From: Methylobacter sp015476545
Lineage (GTDB): Bacteria > Pseudomonadota > Gammaproteobacteria > Methylococcales > Methylomonadaceae
DNA length: 64,000 bases
Direction: 5' to 3'
NCBI RefSeq assembly: GCF_052162025.1
Contig: NZ_CP197401.1
Coordinates: 1,550,001-1,614,000, forward strand
Both the position numbers and the translations under genes were made by a program. Numbering within the stretch: the stretch's first letter is position 1; each line of letters opens with the position of its first letter. Under the pieces are notes generated by a model. It was not told where the DNA came from. It saw only the letters and a program-made list of their open reading frames with translations, and did no database searches. Of the stretch, positions 1-8,674 are shown in pieces.

Positions 1-521
1 CATGTGGCCTATAGGGCTTGCCTTCCAGTTTATTCAATCTGCTTTTATCGCCGCACTTGGCAGCGGGCTAGCATCATGGATAAAACATTTCACCAAATAA
101 TTTCGCTCAGCCTCCTATGTCACATTTCAAATGTGCCTAACATGCAGGTCAAAAGGACGTTCCGACCGTTGCGATTTTACAGTTCAGGTTTACAATCAAG
201 GTCAGTGGCTTGGCCTAGCACGTAGGAAGCGCTGAGGAATGAAGCGCATCAATCGTATAGGCTAACCCAGCGGTCAAAGGGATGTGTCGCCTTAATGTAG
301 TTTTGATAAGGTTGCTTTTGAATCAGGTTTGATGGCTTCGTTAACTTTTCAATGGCAGCGCTCCTTTAAGAATGGGAATAAAGTAACTTTCTCAAGTACG
401 CGGAGCATTTCCCAGTGTAAGCACGGATTGATCCGCACAGTGCGAATAAATTCGCACCTACCATTTTCTGATTTATTCTCGGCTCATTCCTTAAGAACAG
501 AATAACGGTCGGAATGTGGGA
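1..521. other. Intergenic stretch without a supported gene
   Basis: No open frame here has a convincing start, ribosome site and protein-like composition. The longest frame, at 4-225, reads as random sequence. The only structure I see is a short perfect palindrome near 440-457, listed separately. The stretch ends at the inverted repeat that follows pntB. Confidence 0.6.
440..457. repeat. Short palindrome shared with the 19.2 kb repeat
   Basis: The sequence gtgcgaataaattcgcac is a perfect inverted repeat. Nearly the same palindrome (gtgcgaacttattcgcac) sits at 19217-19234 inside the MITE-like element, so this is probably a fragment of the same repeat family. Confidence 0.5.
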
Positions 522-561
522 AATAAGGCTCAAGCAATACCGTTTTCACCCTGAGCCTTAT
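522..561 (-). terminator. Inverted repeat downstream of pntB, probable terminator
   Basis: Arms aataaggctca (522-532) and tgagccttat (552-561) form a 10-bp stem with a loop of about 19 nt. It lies only 8 nt beyond the pntB stop on the minus strand. There is no long T tract, so the terminator call rests on the stem and its position. Confidence 0.5.
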
Positions 562-568
562 GCTTCGA

Positions 569-1963
569 TCACCCCTGCAACGCCTTCAACACCGCCTGCA
601 TCGTCTCATTGGCATCGCCGAACAGCATGCGCGTGTTTTCCAGCACGAACAACGGATTGCCGACGCCGGCATAGCCCGATGCCATGCTGCGCTTGAGCGC
701 GACCGTGGCGCCGCCTTTCCAGCATTCCAGCACCGGCATGCCGGCGATCGGGCTGTTCGGGTCATCGAGCGCCGACGGGTTGACGATGTCGTTGGCGCCG
801 ATCACGATCGTGACGTCGACGTTGGGGAAATCCTCATTGATTTCATCCATTTCATACACGATGTCGTAAGGCACCTTGGCCTCGGCCAGCAATACGTTCA
901 TGTGCCCGGGCATGCGCCCTGCCACCGGATGGATGCCGAAGCGGACTTTCTTGCCTTTTTCCCGGAGCAGCTTGGTGATTTCATTGACCGTGTGCTGGGC
1001 CTGCGCCACCGCCATGCCGTAGCCGGGGATGATCATGATGTTCTTGGCGGCCAGCAGCAATTGAGCGGTTTCTTCGGCATCGATAGGGTAGACCTCGCCT
1101 TCAACGGCCGCAGCCTCGCCCGTGCCGGTACCGAAACCGCCTGCGATGACGCTGATGAAATTGCGGTTCATGGCGCGGCACATGATGTAACTGAGGATGG
1201 CGCCGCTGCTGCCGACCAGGGCGCCGGTCACGATCAGCAAATCGTTGCTGAGCATGAATCCCGTGGCCGCGGCGGCCCATCCGGAGTAGCTGTTCAGCAT
1301 CGATACGACGACGGGCATGTCGGCCCCGCCGATGGCCATGACCATGTGCACGCCGAAAACCAGCGCGATGAACGTCATGATTAACAGCGGGTAGAGGCCG
1401 CCGCCGGTTTTGGTCTGTTCCAGAAACACCTGGCCCAAACCGATGACGAAAATCAACAGGCCCAGATTCAACCAATGCCTTAACGGTATCAGGACCGGCT
1501 TGCCGTTGATTTTGCCGCTGAGCTTGCCGAAGGCGATTACCGAGCCCGAGAAGGTAACGGCGCCGATTAAAATGCCGATGTAAATTTCCAGCTCATGGAT
1601 CGTTTTTTCGGCACCCACGAGCGTGGAGCCGGTTTCCATGAAGTTGGCGTAACCGACCAGCACTGCGGCCATGCCGACCAGGCTGTGCATGATGGCGACC
1701 AGTTCGGGCATTTGCGTCATTTCAACCTTTAAGGCCGCCACAGCACCGATCGCGCCGCCGATCAGCAAAGCCAGGATCAAAACGACGTAGGCGTTAACCG
1801 CACCGTTTAGCGTTAAAGCAGTAGCGATGATGGCGATGGCCATGCCGATCATGCCGTAATAATTGCCGCGCCGGGCGGTTTCCTGATGGCTTAAGCCGCT
1901 CAGGCTCAAAATGAACAGAATCGTGGCGGCCAGATAAGACATCGTAATTAAGCTTTGAGACAT
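569..1963 (-). CDS. pntB: NAD(P) transhydrogenase subunit beta
   Basis: PntB is the membrane-embedded beta subunit of the proton-translocating transhydrogenase, which moves hydride from NADH to NADP+ using the proton gradient. The 464-residue product begins MSQSLITMSYL and has about nine hydrophobic segments. Its C-terminal domain III carries the NADP-binding signatures GYGMAVAQAQ, RMPGHMNVLL and VIGANDIVNP. E. coli PntB is about the same length (462). The ATG at 1963 is preferred over the upstream ATG at 1993 because a purine-rich ribosome site (AAGGGGAAGA) lies directly before it and the longer form would overlap pntA. It follows pntA by 10 nt, so the two are co-transcribed. Confidence 0.97.
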   Translation of the reverse strand: MSQSLITMSYLAATILFILSLSGLSHQETARRGNYYGMIGMAIAIIATALTLNGAVNAYVVLILALLIGGAIGAVAALKVEMTQMPELVAIMHSLVGMAAVLVGYANFMETGSTLVGAEKTIHELEIYIGILIGAVTFSGSVIAFGKLSGKINGKPVLIPLRHWLNLGLLIFVIGLGQVFLEQTKTGGGLYPLLIMTFIALVFGVHMVMAIGGADMPVVVSMLNSYSGWAAAATGFMLSNDLLIVTGALVGSSGAILSYIMCRAMNRNFISVIAGGFGTGTGEAAAVEGEVYPIDAEETAQLLLAAKNIMIIPGYGMAVAQAQHTVNEITKLLREKGKKVRFGIHPVAGRMPGHMNVLLAEAKVPYDIVYEMDEINEDFPNVDVTIVIGANDIVNPSALDDPNSPIAGMPVLECWKGGATVALKRSMASGYAGVGNPLFVLENTRMLFGDANETMQAVLKALQG

Positions 1964-1973
1964 CTTCTTCCCC

Positions 1974-3539
1974 TTATTTTCTGAACATTTCAAGCATGCG
2001 GCGCGTGACTAAAAAGCCGCCGGCAATATTGATGGATGCGATGAGTATGGCCAGGCCGGCCAGAATCATGGCGATTTTTCCCGGCGCCGAAATCTGCACC
2101 AGCGCGCCGATCACGATGATGCCGCTGATGGCATTGGTCACGCTCATCAATGGCGTGTGCAGCGCCGGTGTCACGTTCCAGATCACCTGATAGCCGATGA
2201 AACAGGCCAGCACGAAGACGGTAAAATGCGACATGAAAGAAGCCGGCGCGACAGCGCCGATGCCAAACAGGGCAAGTCCGCCGATAACCAGCGGTATAAA
2301 GGGCTTGATGCCATCGGGGATGGCGTGTTTTTTTTCTTGTGCCTGGACGGCGGGGTAGGCGGGGGCTTCTGTTTGCGGGGGAGGGGCGACCGATAATTTG
2401 GGCGGTGGCGGCGGCCAGGTTATCTTGCCTTCCTTGATGACCGTCGCGCCGCGTATCACTTTATCGTCCATGTTGACGTTGAGCACCCCGTTCTTTTCGG
2501 GGCACAGCTCCGTCAATAAGTGTCTGAGATTGGTGGCGTACAGTTGACTGGACTGGTTGGCCAGACGGCTGGGCAGATTGGTATAGCCGATAATCGTGAC
2601 GCCGTGCCTGACTACGACTTTATCCTTCTCGGTCAGGGCGCAGTTGCCGCCTTGCTCGGCCGCCAGATCGACGATGACGCTGCCCGGCTTCATCGATTCG
2701 ACCATGCCTTGCGTGATCAGCTCGGGCGCAGGCTTGCCGGGGATTAGGGCGGTTGTGATGATGATGTCGACTTCCATGGCCTGGCGCGCGAACAGCGCCA
2801 TCTCGGCTTCAATGAACTCCTTGGACATGGTTTTGGCATAACCGCCGGTTCCGGCGCCTTCTTCCTTGAAATCCAGCATTAGGAACTCGGCATCCATGCT
2901 TTCAATCTGCTCCTTGACTTCAGGCCGCGTGTCGAAAGCTCTGACAATCGCGCCCATGCCCTTGGCCGCGCCGATGGCGGCAAGCCCTGCGACGCCGGCG
3001 CCGATGACCAGTACTTTGGCGGGAGGGATTTTGCCGGCGGCGGTAATCTGGCCGGTAAAGAACCGGCCGAAATGCTGCGCGGCCTCAATGACGGCCCTGT
3101 AGCCGGCGATATTGGCCATGGAACTGAGCGCATCGAGTTTCTGCGCCCGAGATATGCGAGGCACGCTATCCATAGCCAGCACGGTCGCGCCTTTGGCGGC
3201 CAGTTTCTGCATTAGGTCTTCATTTTGCGCCGGCCAGATGAAGCTGATCAGATGGCCGCCTTCAGGCAGCAGTTCAACTTCATCAATGGCGAGTTCAGGA
3301 TGGCGTTCTGGCGGCCTGACTTTCATGATGATGTCGGCGTCATTCCATAGCGTTTTGGCCGATTTGACGATTTGGACACCAACTTCTTTATAAGCCTCAT
3401 CAGAGATATCGGCGCCGGCCCCGGCACCGCTTTCCACACTGACTTCGAAGCCCATTTTAATGATTTTTTCAGCGGCTTCAGGCGTTGTAGCTACACGTTT
3501 TTCACCTTCATGGATCTCTCTGGGTATACCGATCTTCAT
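1974..3539 (-). CDS. pntA: NAD(P) transhydrogenase subunit alpha (fused form)
   Basis: PntA carries the NAD(H)-binding domain I of transhydrogenase and part of the membrane domain. The 521-residue product starts MKIGIPREIHEGEKRV and has the Rossmann motif GAGVAGLAAIGAAKG. A proline-rich linker (WPPPPPKLSVAPPP) leads to three or four membrane helices at the C terminus. This is the fused alpha subunit seen in E. coli (510 aa), not the split PntAA/PntAB form. The start at 3539 has the ribosome site AAGGGG 5 nt upstream; the open frame extends further but without a better start. Together with pntB it supplies NADPH for biosynthesis. Confidence 0.97.
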   Translation of the reverse strand: MKIGIPREIHEGEKRVATTPEAAEKIIKMGFEVSVESGAGAGADISDEAYKEVGVQIVKSAKTLWNDADIIMKVRPPERHPELAIDEVELLPEGGHLISFIWPAQNEDLMQKLAAKGATVLAMDSVPRISRAQKLDALSSMANIAGYRAVIEAAQHFGRFFTGQITAAGKIPPAKVLVIGAGVAGLAAIGAAKGMGAIVRAFDTRPEVKEQIESMDAEFLMLDFKEEGAGTGGYAKTMSKEFIEAEMALFARQAMEVDIIITTALIPGKPAPELITQGMVESMKPGSVIVDLAAEQGGNCALTEKDKVVVRHGVTIIGYTNLPSRLANQSSQLYATNLRHLLTELCPEKNGVLNVNMDDKVIRGATVIKEGKITWPPPPPKLSVAPPPQTEAPAYPAVQAQEKKHAIPDGIKPFIPLVIGGLALFGIGAVAPASFMSHFTVFVLACFIGYQVIWNVTPALHTPLMSVTNAISGIIVIGALVQISAPGKIAMILAGLAILIASINIAGGFLVTRRMLEMFRK

Positions 3540-3741
3540 ACAGTCCCCTTTGTTGTTTGAGTTATTTAGGAGTAATTGAATAGCAAGATTTTGAATAACA
3601 ATCGAAACCTTATTGTTGAGCATAGGAGATTGAGGCCGGTTTTTCAATAAAAAATACAACGCCTATTATCGGCTGCCAGCTTCCGGAGTCATGTGCCCGG
3701 GATCGCAGGATTCGTAATTGCAGGAGACGGGCAAGGGCTTT

Positions 3742-5997
3742 TTACAATTTCACGTTGCGCAGCCTGAGGGCATTGCCAATCACAGACACTGAGCTAAAGC
3801 TCATGGCGGCGGCTGCAATCATCGGGCTGAGCAGCAGGTCGAAGAACGGATACAGGACGCCGGCGGCAATCGGAATGCCGGCAAAATTGTAAATAAAAGC
3901 AAAGAACAGGTTCTGTTTGATATTGGCCATCGTGTGCCGGCTCAGCCGCCAAGCGCGGGCTATGCCTCGCAGGTCGCCTTTGACGAGCGTCACGCCGGCG
4001 CTTTCCATGGCAACGTCCGTGCCCGTGCCCATCGCGATGCCGACATGCGCCTGAGCCAGCGCCGGCGCATCGTTGATGCCGTCGCCGGCCATGGCCACAA
4101 TACGGCCTTCGCCTTGCAGGCGCTTGATGATGTCGGTCTTCTGGTCGGGCAGGGTTTCGGCCATGACCTCGTCAATGCCCAGCTTTCTTGCGACGGCCTG
4201 GGCGGTGGTCCGGCTGTCGCCTGTGAGCATGACGATGCGGATGTGCTCGCTATGCAGAGATCGGATGGCTTCGGGCGTGCTGTTCTTGATCGGGTCGGCC
4301 ACGCCGACGACTCCTGCCGGCTTGCCGTCGACCGAAACAAGCATGACGGTCTGGCCGTCGCCGCGCAGTTCTTCGGCTCGGGCTGCGAGTCGGCCCGGAT
4401 CGATGCCCAGGCTGTCCATCAGGGCGCGGTTGCCAAGCGCAACTTCCCGGCCATCGACACGGCCCTTGACACCCTGGCCGGTGATCGACTCGAAATCTTC
4501 GGCATGGGCCAGATCAATACCTCGCTGTTGAGCGCCTTTAACTATGGCTTCGGCCAGCGGATGCTCGCTGCCGCGTTCGATGCTGGCGGCGAAGCGCAGG
4601 AGATCGTTTTCTTGAATACCATCGGCAGCCGTGACAGTGACGAGTTTCGGCTTTCCTTCGGTCAATGTCCCGGTCTTATCCACGACCAGCGTGTCAATCT
4701 TGCGCATCAGTTCGATGGCTTCGGCGTTCCTGAATAATATGCCGGCGCCGGCGCCTTTGCCTGTCGCCACCATGATGGACATGGGCGTTGCCAGGCCAAG
4801 GGCGCACGGGCAGGCAATGATCAGCACGGCGATGGCGTTGATGAGCGCATAAGCCATGCGCGGCTCGGGCCCGGCAAGAGACCAGACGATAAACGTGACA
4901 ATCGCGATAACCACTACGATGGGAACGAAATAACCGGCGATGATGTCGGCCAGCTTCTGGATCGGCGCGCGGGTGCGTTGCGCCTCGGCCACCATCGCCA
5001 CGATACGCGACAGCAGCGTCTCGGCGCCGACTTTTTCGGCGCGCATGACCAGACTGCCGGTGCTGTTGATGGTCGAACCAATGACGCGGTCGCCTTCGTG
5101 CTTTTCGGCCGGGATCGGCTCGCCGGTGACCATCGACTCATCCACCGAGCTGGCGCCTTCCAGCACGACGCCGTCCACGGGTATTTTCTCGCCCGGCCGC
5201 ACGCGCAGCCTGTCACCGATTTGCACCGCATCCAGCGGAACATCAATCTCGGCGCCGTCGTCGCTCAGACGGCGCGCCGTTTTGGCCTGCATGCCGAGCA
5301 GTTGCTTGACGGCCTGGCTCGTCCGGCTGCGGGCACGCAGCTCGATGACCTGGCCGAGCAGGATAAGGGTCACGATCACGGCGGCGGCCTCGAAGTAGAC
5401 GCCAACCTCGCCGTTTTCGCGAAACGAGGCAGGAAAAATATCGGGAAACAGCGCCGCGATCAGACTATAGAAATAGGCCACGCTCACGCCGAGCCCGATC
5501 AGCGTAAACATGTTGAGGCTGCGGTTTTTTACCGATTGCATGGCGCGGACGTAAAAAGGCCATGCCGACCACAGGCAGACAGGCGTCGCCAGCGCGAGCT
5601 CGATAAGCATGCGGGTACGCTGCGAAAATAGCTGCGAGACAGGCCGCCCGGGCAGCATATCGCCCATGGCGACAAGGACCAACGGCACGGTCAGCACGGC
5701 GGCAAACCAGAACCGGCGGCTCATGTCCGTCAGTTCGGGATTCTGTTCAGCCTGCTCGGCCTCAAAGGCTTTGGGCTCAAGCGCCATGCCGCAGATCGGG
5801 CAGTTTCCCGGTTCGTTGCGGACGATCTCAGGGTGCATCGGGCAAACCCATTCCGTCCGGGAGGCGGGGAAGGGCGCCTCGACAGGCTCAAGCGCCATGC
5901 CGCACTTCGGGCAGCTTCCTGGATGGGCCGACTGCACTTCGGGATGCATGGGACAGGTGTAAGTGGTTGTCGCTATGCTGCTGTCGACTCTTGGCAT
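3742..5997 (-). CDS. Copper-translocating P-type ATPase with two HMBD domains
   Basis: This P1B-type ATPase probably exports Cu(I) across the inner membrane. Two N-terminal heavy-metal-binding repeats (about residues 13-39 and 50-76) each contain YTCPMHPE- or VCPMHPE-like and CGMALEP motifs; they replace the usual CXXC ferredoxin-like domain. The ATPase core has TGEP at 291-294, the transmembrane ion motif CPC at 396-398, phosphorylated Asp440 in DKTGTLTEG, the SEHP nucleotide-domain motif and GDGINDAPAL. The length of 751 residues fits the CopA/SilP group. The ribosome site AAGGACA precedes ATG 5997. No copper regulator or chaperone is adjacent, and a palindromic repeat lies in its upstream region. 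Silver is a possible alternative substrate. Confidence 0.93.
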   Translation of the reverse strand: MPRVDSSIATTTYTCPMHPEVQSAHPGSCPKCGMALEPVEAPFPASRTEWVCPMHPEIVRNEPGNCPICGMALEPKAFEAEQAEQNPELTDMSRRFWFAAVLTVPLVLVAMGDMLPGRPVSQLFSQRTRMLIELALATPVCLWSAWPFYVRAMQSVKNRSLNMFTLIGLGVSVAYFYSLIAALFPDIFPASFRENGEVGVYFEAAAVIVTLILLGQVIELRARSRTSQAVKQLLGMQAKTARRLSDDGAEIDVPLDAVQIGDRLRVRPGEKIPVDGVVLEGASSVDESMVTGEPIPAEKHEGDRVIGSTINSTGSLVMRAEKVGAETLLSRIVAMVAEAQRTRAPIQKLADIIAGYFVPIVVVIAIVTFIVWSLAGPEPRMAYALINAIAVLIIACPCALGLATPMSIMVATGKGAGAGILFRNAEAIELMRKIDTLVVDKTGTLTEGKPKLVTVTAADGIQENDLLRFAASIERGSEHPLAEAIVKGAQQRGIDLAHAEDFESITGQGVKGRVDGREVALGNRALMDSLGIDPGRLAARAEELRGDGQTVMLVSVDGKPAGVVGVADPIKNSTPEAIRSLHSEHIRIVMLTGDSRTTAQAVARKLGIDEVMAETLPDQKTDIIKRLQGEGRIVAMAGDGINDAPALAQAHVGIAMGTGTDVAMESAGVTLVKGDLRGIARAWRLSRHTMANIKQNLFFAFIYNFAGIPIAAGVLYPFFDLLLSPMIAAAAMSFSSVSVIGNALRLRNVKL

Positions 5998-6048
5998 GAC
6001 TGTGTCCTTATCGTGAGTTAAAGTTTTACAATTGAAAATTTAAGCTCT

Positions 6049-6128
6049 GTAGGATATGCATCGCATACCATTTTCAGCGTTTGCCGATTCATTGCGACTT
6101 TGGTAAAGGTACTCAATGCGTACCCTAC
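6049..6128. repeat. Palindromic intergenic element, copy 1
   Basis: Imperfect terminal inverted repeats (start tgtaggatatgcatcgcat, end caatgcgtaccctac) enclose about 45 nt. The arms match the longer, better preserved element at 37933-38011. It lies between the adh stop and the copA-like start, in the upstream region of the copper ATPase. Confidence 0.65.
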
Positions 6129-6146
6129 GGCAGCTTATAAAAGTTA

Positions 6147-7172
6147 TCAATCAATTTTTAGGACCTTGGCGCCGCGGATTCTTCCCGTTTTCAGCTCGAT
6201 CAAGGCTTCGTTCGCCTGTTCCAGGGCAAAGACCTGAATCTCGGGATTCAAGTTTATTTCAGCGGCCAGGCTCAGGAATTCCTGTACATCAGTTCGGGTA
6301 ATGTTGGCGACACTCTTGATTTCTTTTTCCTGCCAGAGATGCTGCGGATAATCCAGTTGCAGCAAGCTCTGCTTGTCGTCTTCCTTGCGGATCGCGTTTA
6401 TCACGAGCCGTCCGCCCGGCTCCAGGTTTGCCAATGCTTCCACGACGGGCTGCCAGGCCGGTGTCGTGTCAATGATGCTGTCCAGCTTTCTGGGCGCCCG
6501 ATCAACAGTTTCGCCGGCCCACACGGCCCCCAGTTCCAGTGCGAACGCGCGTTCTTCGGCGCTTCTGGCAAACACGAACACCTCGGTATTCGGATAACGG
6601 TGCTTCGCCATTTTCAGGACCAGATGGCCGGACGCGCCAAATCCGGTCAGGCCCAAACGCTGTCCGTCTTTGATTCCTGTCAGTCGTAAGGACCGGTAGC
6701 CGATAGCGCCGGCGCACAGCAAGGGGGCGGCCTGCAGGTCGGAAAAAGCTTCGGGAATCCGATAAGCGAAATTCTCGCTCACGGTCATGTATTGCGCATA
6801 GCCGCCATTGGCATCGCGGCCGGTGGCCTCGAAGACCGGGCACAGATTCTCATGACCGCTCAAGCAGAACTTGCATGTCCCGCAAGCGGAAAAAATCCAG
6901 GCGACACCGACCCGGTCGCCCTCTTTGATGCGCTTGACCTTGCTGCCAATTGCTTCAACGCGGCCCACGACTTGATGCCCCGGGATAATAGGCAAATGCG
7001 GCGGCGGTGTTCTGCCTTCGATTTCATCGAGTTCGGTGTGGCAAATGCCGCAGACAGAAACCTTGAGCAGAATTTCTCTGTCACCGGGTTCGGGAACGGG
7101 AAGGTCTGCCCATTCAAGCGGCGCCTGATTGTCTTTTAAATCGCAGAGCTGTCTTAATAGCATCGCTTTCAT
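6147..7172 (-). CDS. Zinc-dependent alcohol dehydrogenase
   Basis: A medium-chain dehydrogenase/reductase of 341 residues that likely oxidises an alcohol or reduces an aldehyde with NAD(P). The catalytic zinc site is visible as CGICHTELDE with PGHQVVGRVE. The structural zinc loop is CGTCKFCLSGHENLC (about residues 96-110). The coenzyme-binding region has GFGASGHLVL (about 177-186), a variant of GxGxxG. It is transcribed alone toward the copper ATPase. The substrate cannot be read from the sequence; one-carbon or short-chain alcohols would be guesses. The family is clear, the physiological role is not. Confidence 0.9.
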   Translation of the reverse strand: MKAMLLRQLCDLKDNQAPLEWADLPVPEPGDREILLKVSVCGICHTELDEIEGRTPPPHLPIIPGHQVVGRVEAIGSKVKRIKEGDRVGVAWIFSACGTCKFCLSGHENLCPVFEATGRDANGGYAQYMTVSENFAYRIPEAFSDLQAAPLLCAGAIGYRSLRLTGIKDGQRLGLTGFGASGHLVLKMAKHRYPNTEVFVFARSAEERAFALELGAVWAGETVDRAPRKLDSIIDTTPAWQPVVEALANLEPGGRLVINAIRKEDDKQSLLQLDYPQHLWQEKEIKSVANITRTDVQEFLSLAAEINLNPEIQVFALEQANEALIELKTGRIRGAKVLKID

Positions 7173-7315
7173 GAAATTGCCTTTATAAATTATTTAGTTA
7201 TTTGATTCGAAAGGTTATTTTCCCGGCAGTTCCACCATTAACATCCGATTATGTGATATCATCCAGTTAATTTAACTACTCAGCCGCGCCGGTAACGGTA
7301 AGAGCGGCAGACATA

Positions 7316-8602
7316 ATGGACATTGGTCTAATCCTTATTTTGATTCTTATCAATGGCGTTTTCGCAATGTCGGAAATGTCGGTTGTTTCTTCCAGAAAAG
7401 CCCGCCTGCAGAAGTTGGCTTCCGAGCGTCGGCCCGGCGCCAATGCGGCGCTCAAACTGCATGAAGAGCCTTCTCATTTTCTGTCTACCATTCAGGTAGG
7501 CATTACATCTGTCGGTATTTTGAGCGGCGCCTTGGGTGAAGATGCGCTGAAAACGCCTATTCATGAGCAGCTTTTGAAAATTCCGATGCTCGCGCCTTAC
7601 GCCGAAGGCATTGCCCTGACAATGACAGTGGTTTTAATCACTTATTTTTCCGTGGTGATCGGCGAGCTTTTCCCCAAAAGACTGGCTTTACTGCATTCGG
7701 AAAACATCGCGGTTGTTATCGCCCGTCCGATGAGAGGTTTGGCCAAAATTGCCAGCCCATTGGTCTGGCTGCTGTCTTCTTCCGGAAACCTGCTGCTTCG
7801 CATCGTAGGCGCTCACCGTCCTCGAGAGGCCTCAGTCACCAATGAAGAGATCAAGCTGCTAATGGAAATGGGCTCCGAAGCCGGCGTTTTCCATGCCAGC
7901 GAAGAAAGGCTGGTTGCCAATGTGCTGAGACTGGACGAACTGCGCGTCGGCGCGATTATGACGCCGCGCAAAGAGATTATCGCCATCGATTTGATGGCTC
8001 CGGAGGATGAGATTAAGCGGAAAATCGCCGATTGCCGGTGTACGCGCTTAGTGGTTTGCCGGGATGGCCTGGAAAACGTACTGGGCATTCTGCACCGCGG
8101 CGATTTATTGAAGTCGATGATGGAGGGCGTGTTTGATATTGAGAAAACAGTGCGTCCGGCGCTCTACGTTCCCGATTCCATAACGCTTACGCATCTTCTG
8201 GAGCTTTTTCGGGAAGAGCATGCCGATTTTGCCTTGATTGTCGATGAATACGGCGAAATGGAGGGCCTTGTGGCGCTCAGCGACGTCTTGACGGCCATCG
8301 TCGGCGATTTTCCCACTGAGGAGTCCGAGCTCGAACCTGATGTCGTCCAGCGGGATGACGGTTCATGGCTCATTGACGGCGGCGTGTCGATAGCGAAGCT
8401 GAAGTCGGTCCTTGATATGGACATCGAATTCCCTGGCGAGACTGACAATGTCTACAATACTATCGGGGGATTCATTCTGTTCCATCTGGAAAGAGTTCCG
8501 CACGTGGCGGACAGCTTTGAGTACGATGACTGGCGTTTTGAAGTGGTGGATATCGACGGAACGCGGATTGATAAGGTTTTGATCAGTTCCGTAAATCAAT
8601 AG
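7316..8602 (+). CDS. CNNM/CorC (hemolysin-family) membrane protein
   Basis: The protein has 428 residues: an N-terminal DUF21/CNNM membrane domain (about 1-190, starting with a membrane helix), a pair of CBS domains (about 205-330, with VGAIMTPRKEIIAID and FALIVDEYGEMEGLV), and a C-terminal CorC_HlyC domain. Such proteins are linked to magnesium/cobalt efflux or homeostasis; the name 'hemolysin' is historical and does not imply a toxin. It is transcribed alone and converges on the sensor kinase gene, with a perfect hairpin between them. Confidence 0.92.
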   Translation: MDIGLILILILINGVFAMSEMSVVSSRKARLQKLASERRPGANAALKLHEEPSHFLSTIQVGITSVGILSGALGEDALKTPIHEQLLKIPMLAPYAEGIALTMTVVLITYFSVVIGELFPKRLALLHSENIAVVIARPMRGLAKIASPLVWLLSSSGNLLLRIVGAHRPREASVTNEEIKLLMEMGSEAGVFHASEERLVANVLRLDELRVGAIMTPRKEIIAIDLMAPEDEIKRKIADCRCTRLVVCRDGLENVLGILHRGDLLKSMMEGVFDIEKTVRPALYVPDSITLTHLLELFREEHADFALIVDEYGEMEGLVALSDVLTAIVGDFPTEESELEPDVVQRDDGSWLIDGGVSIAKLKSVLDMDIEFPGETDNVYNTIGGFILFHLERVPHVADSFEYDDWRFEVVDIDGTRIDKVLISSVNQ

Positions 8603-8641
8603 GCCGATTTCGATCGCTTTTTCGTCAAAAATTAAGAGTAG

Positions 8642-8670
8642 TAATGATCTTCAAGGATTGAAGATCATTA
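8642..8670. terminator. Hairpin between two convergent genes
   Basis: Perfect 12-bp arms taatgatcttca (8642-8653) and tgaagatcatta (8659-8670) with a 5-nt loop. The hairpin lies in the 72-nt gap between two converging genes. It probably ends both transcripts, although neither side has a long T run. Confidence 0.55.
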
Positions 8671-8674
8671 TGGA

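Noticed and set aside
4..225. A 73-codon open frame at the window start
   Set aside because: No ribosome site, no recognisable protein features, and the flanks look non-coding.
560..1384. A 274-codon plus-strand frame opposite pntB
   Set aside because: It is the antisense shadow of pntB; the amino acid composition is His/Arg/Asp-rich and not protein-like, and the minus strand holds an unmistakable PntB.
3934..4737. A 267-codon plus-strand frame opposite the copper ATPase
   Set aside because: Antisense to a confident P-type ATPase gene, no ribosome site and no family resemblance.
7316..8602. A hemolysin gene
   Set aside because: The DUF21-CBS-CorC layout is that of a metal ion homeostasis membrane protein, not a toxin.
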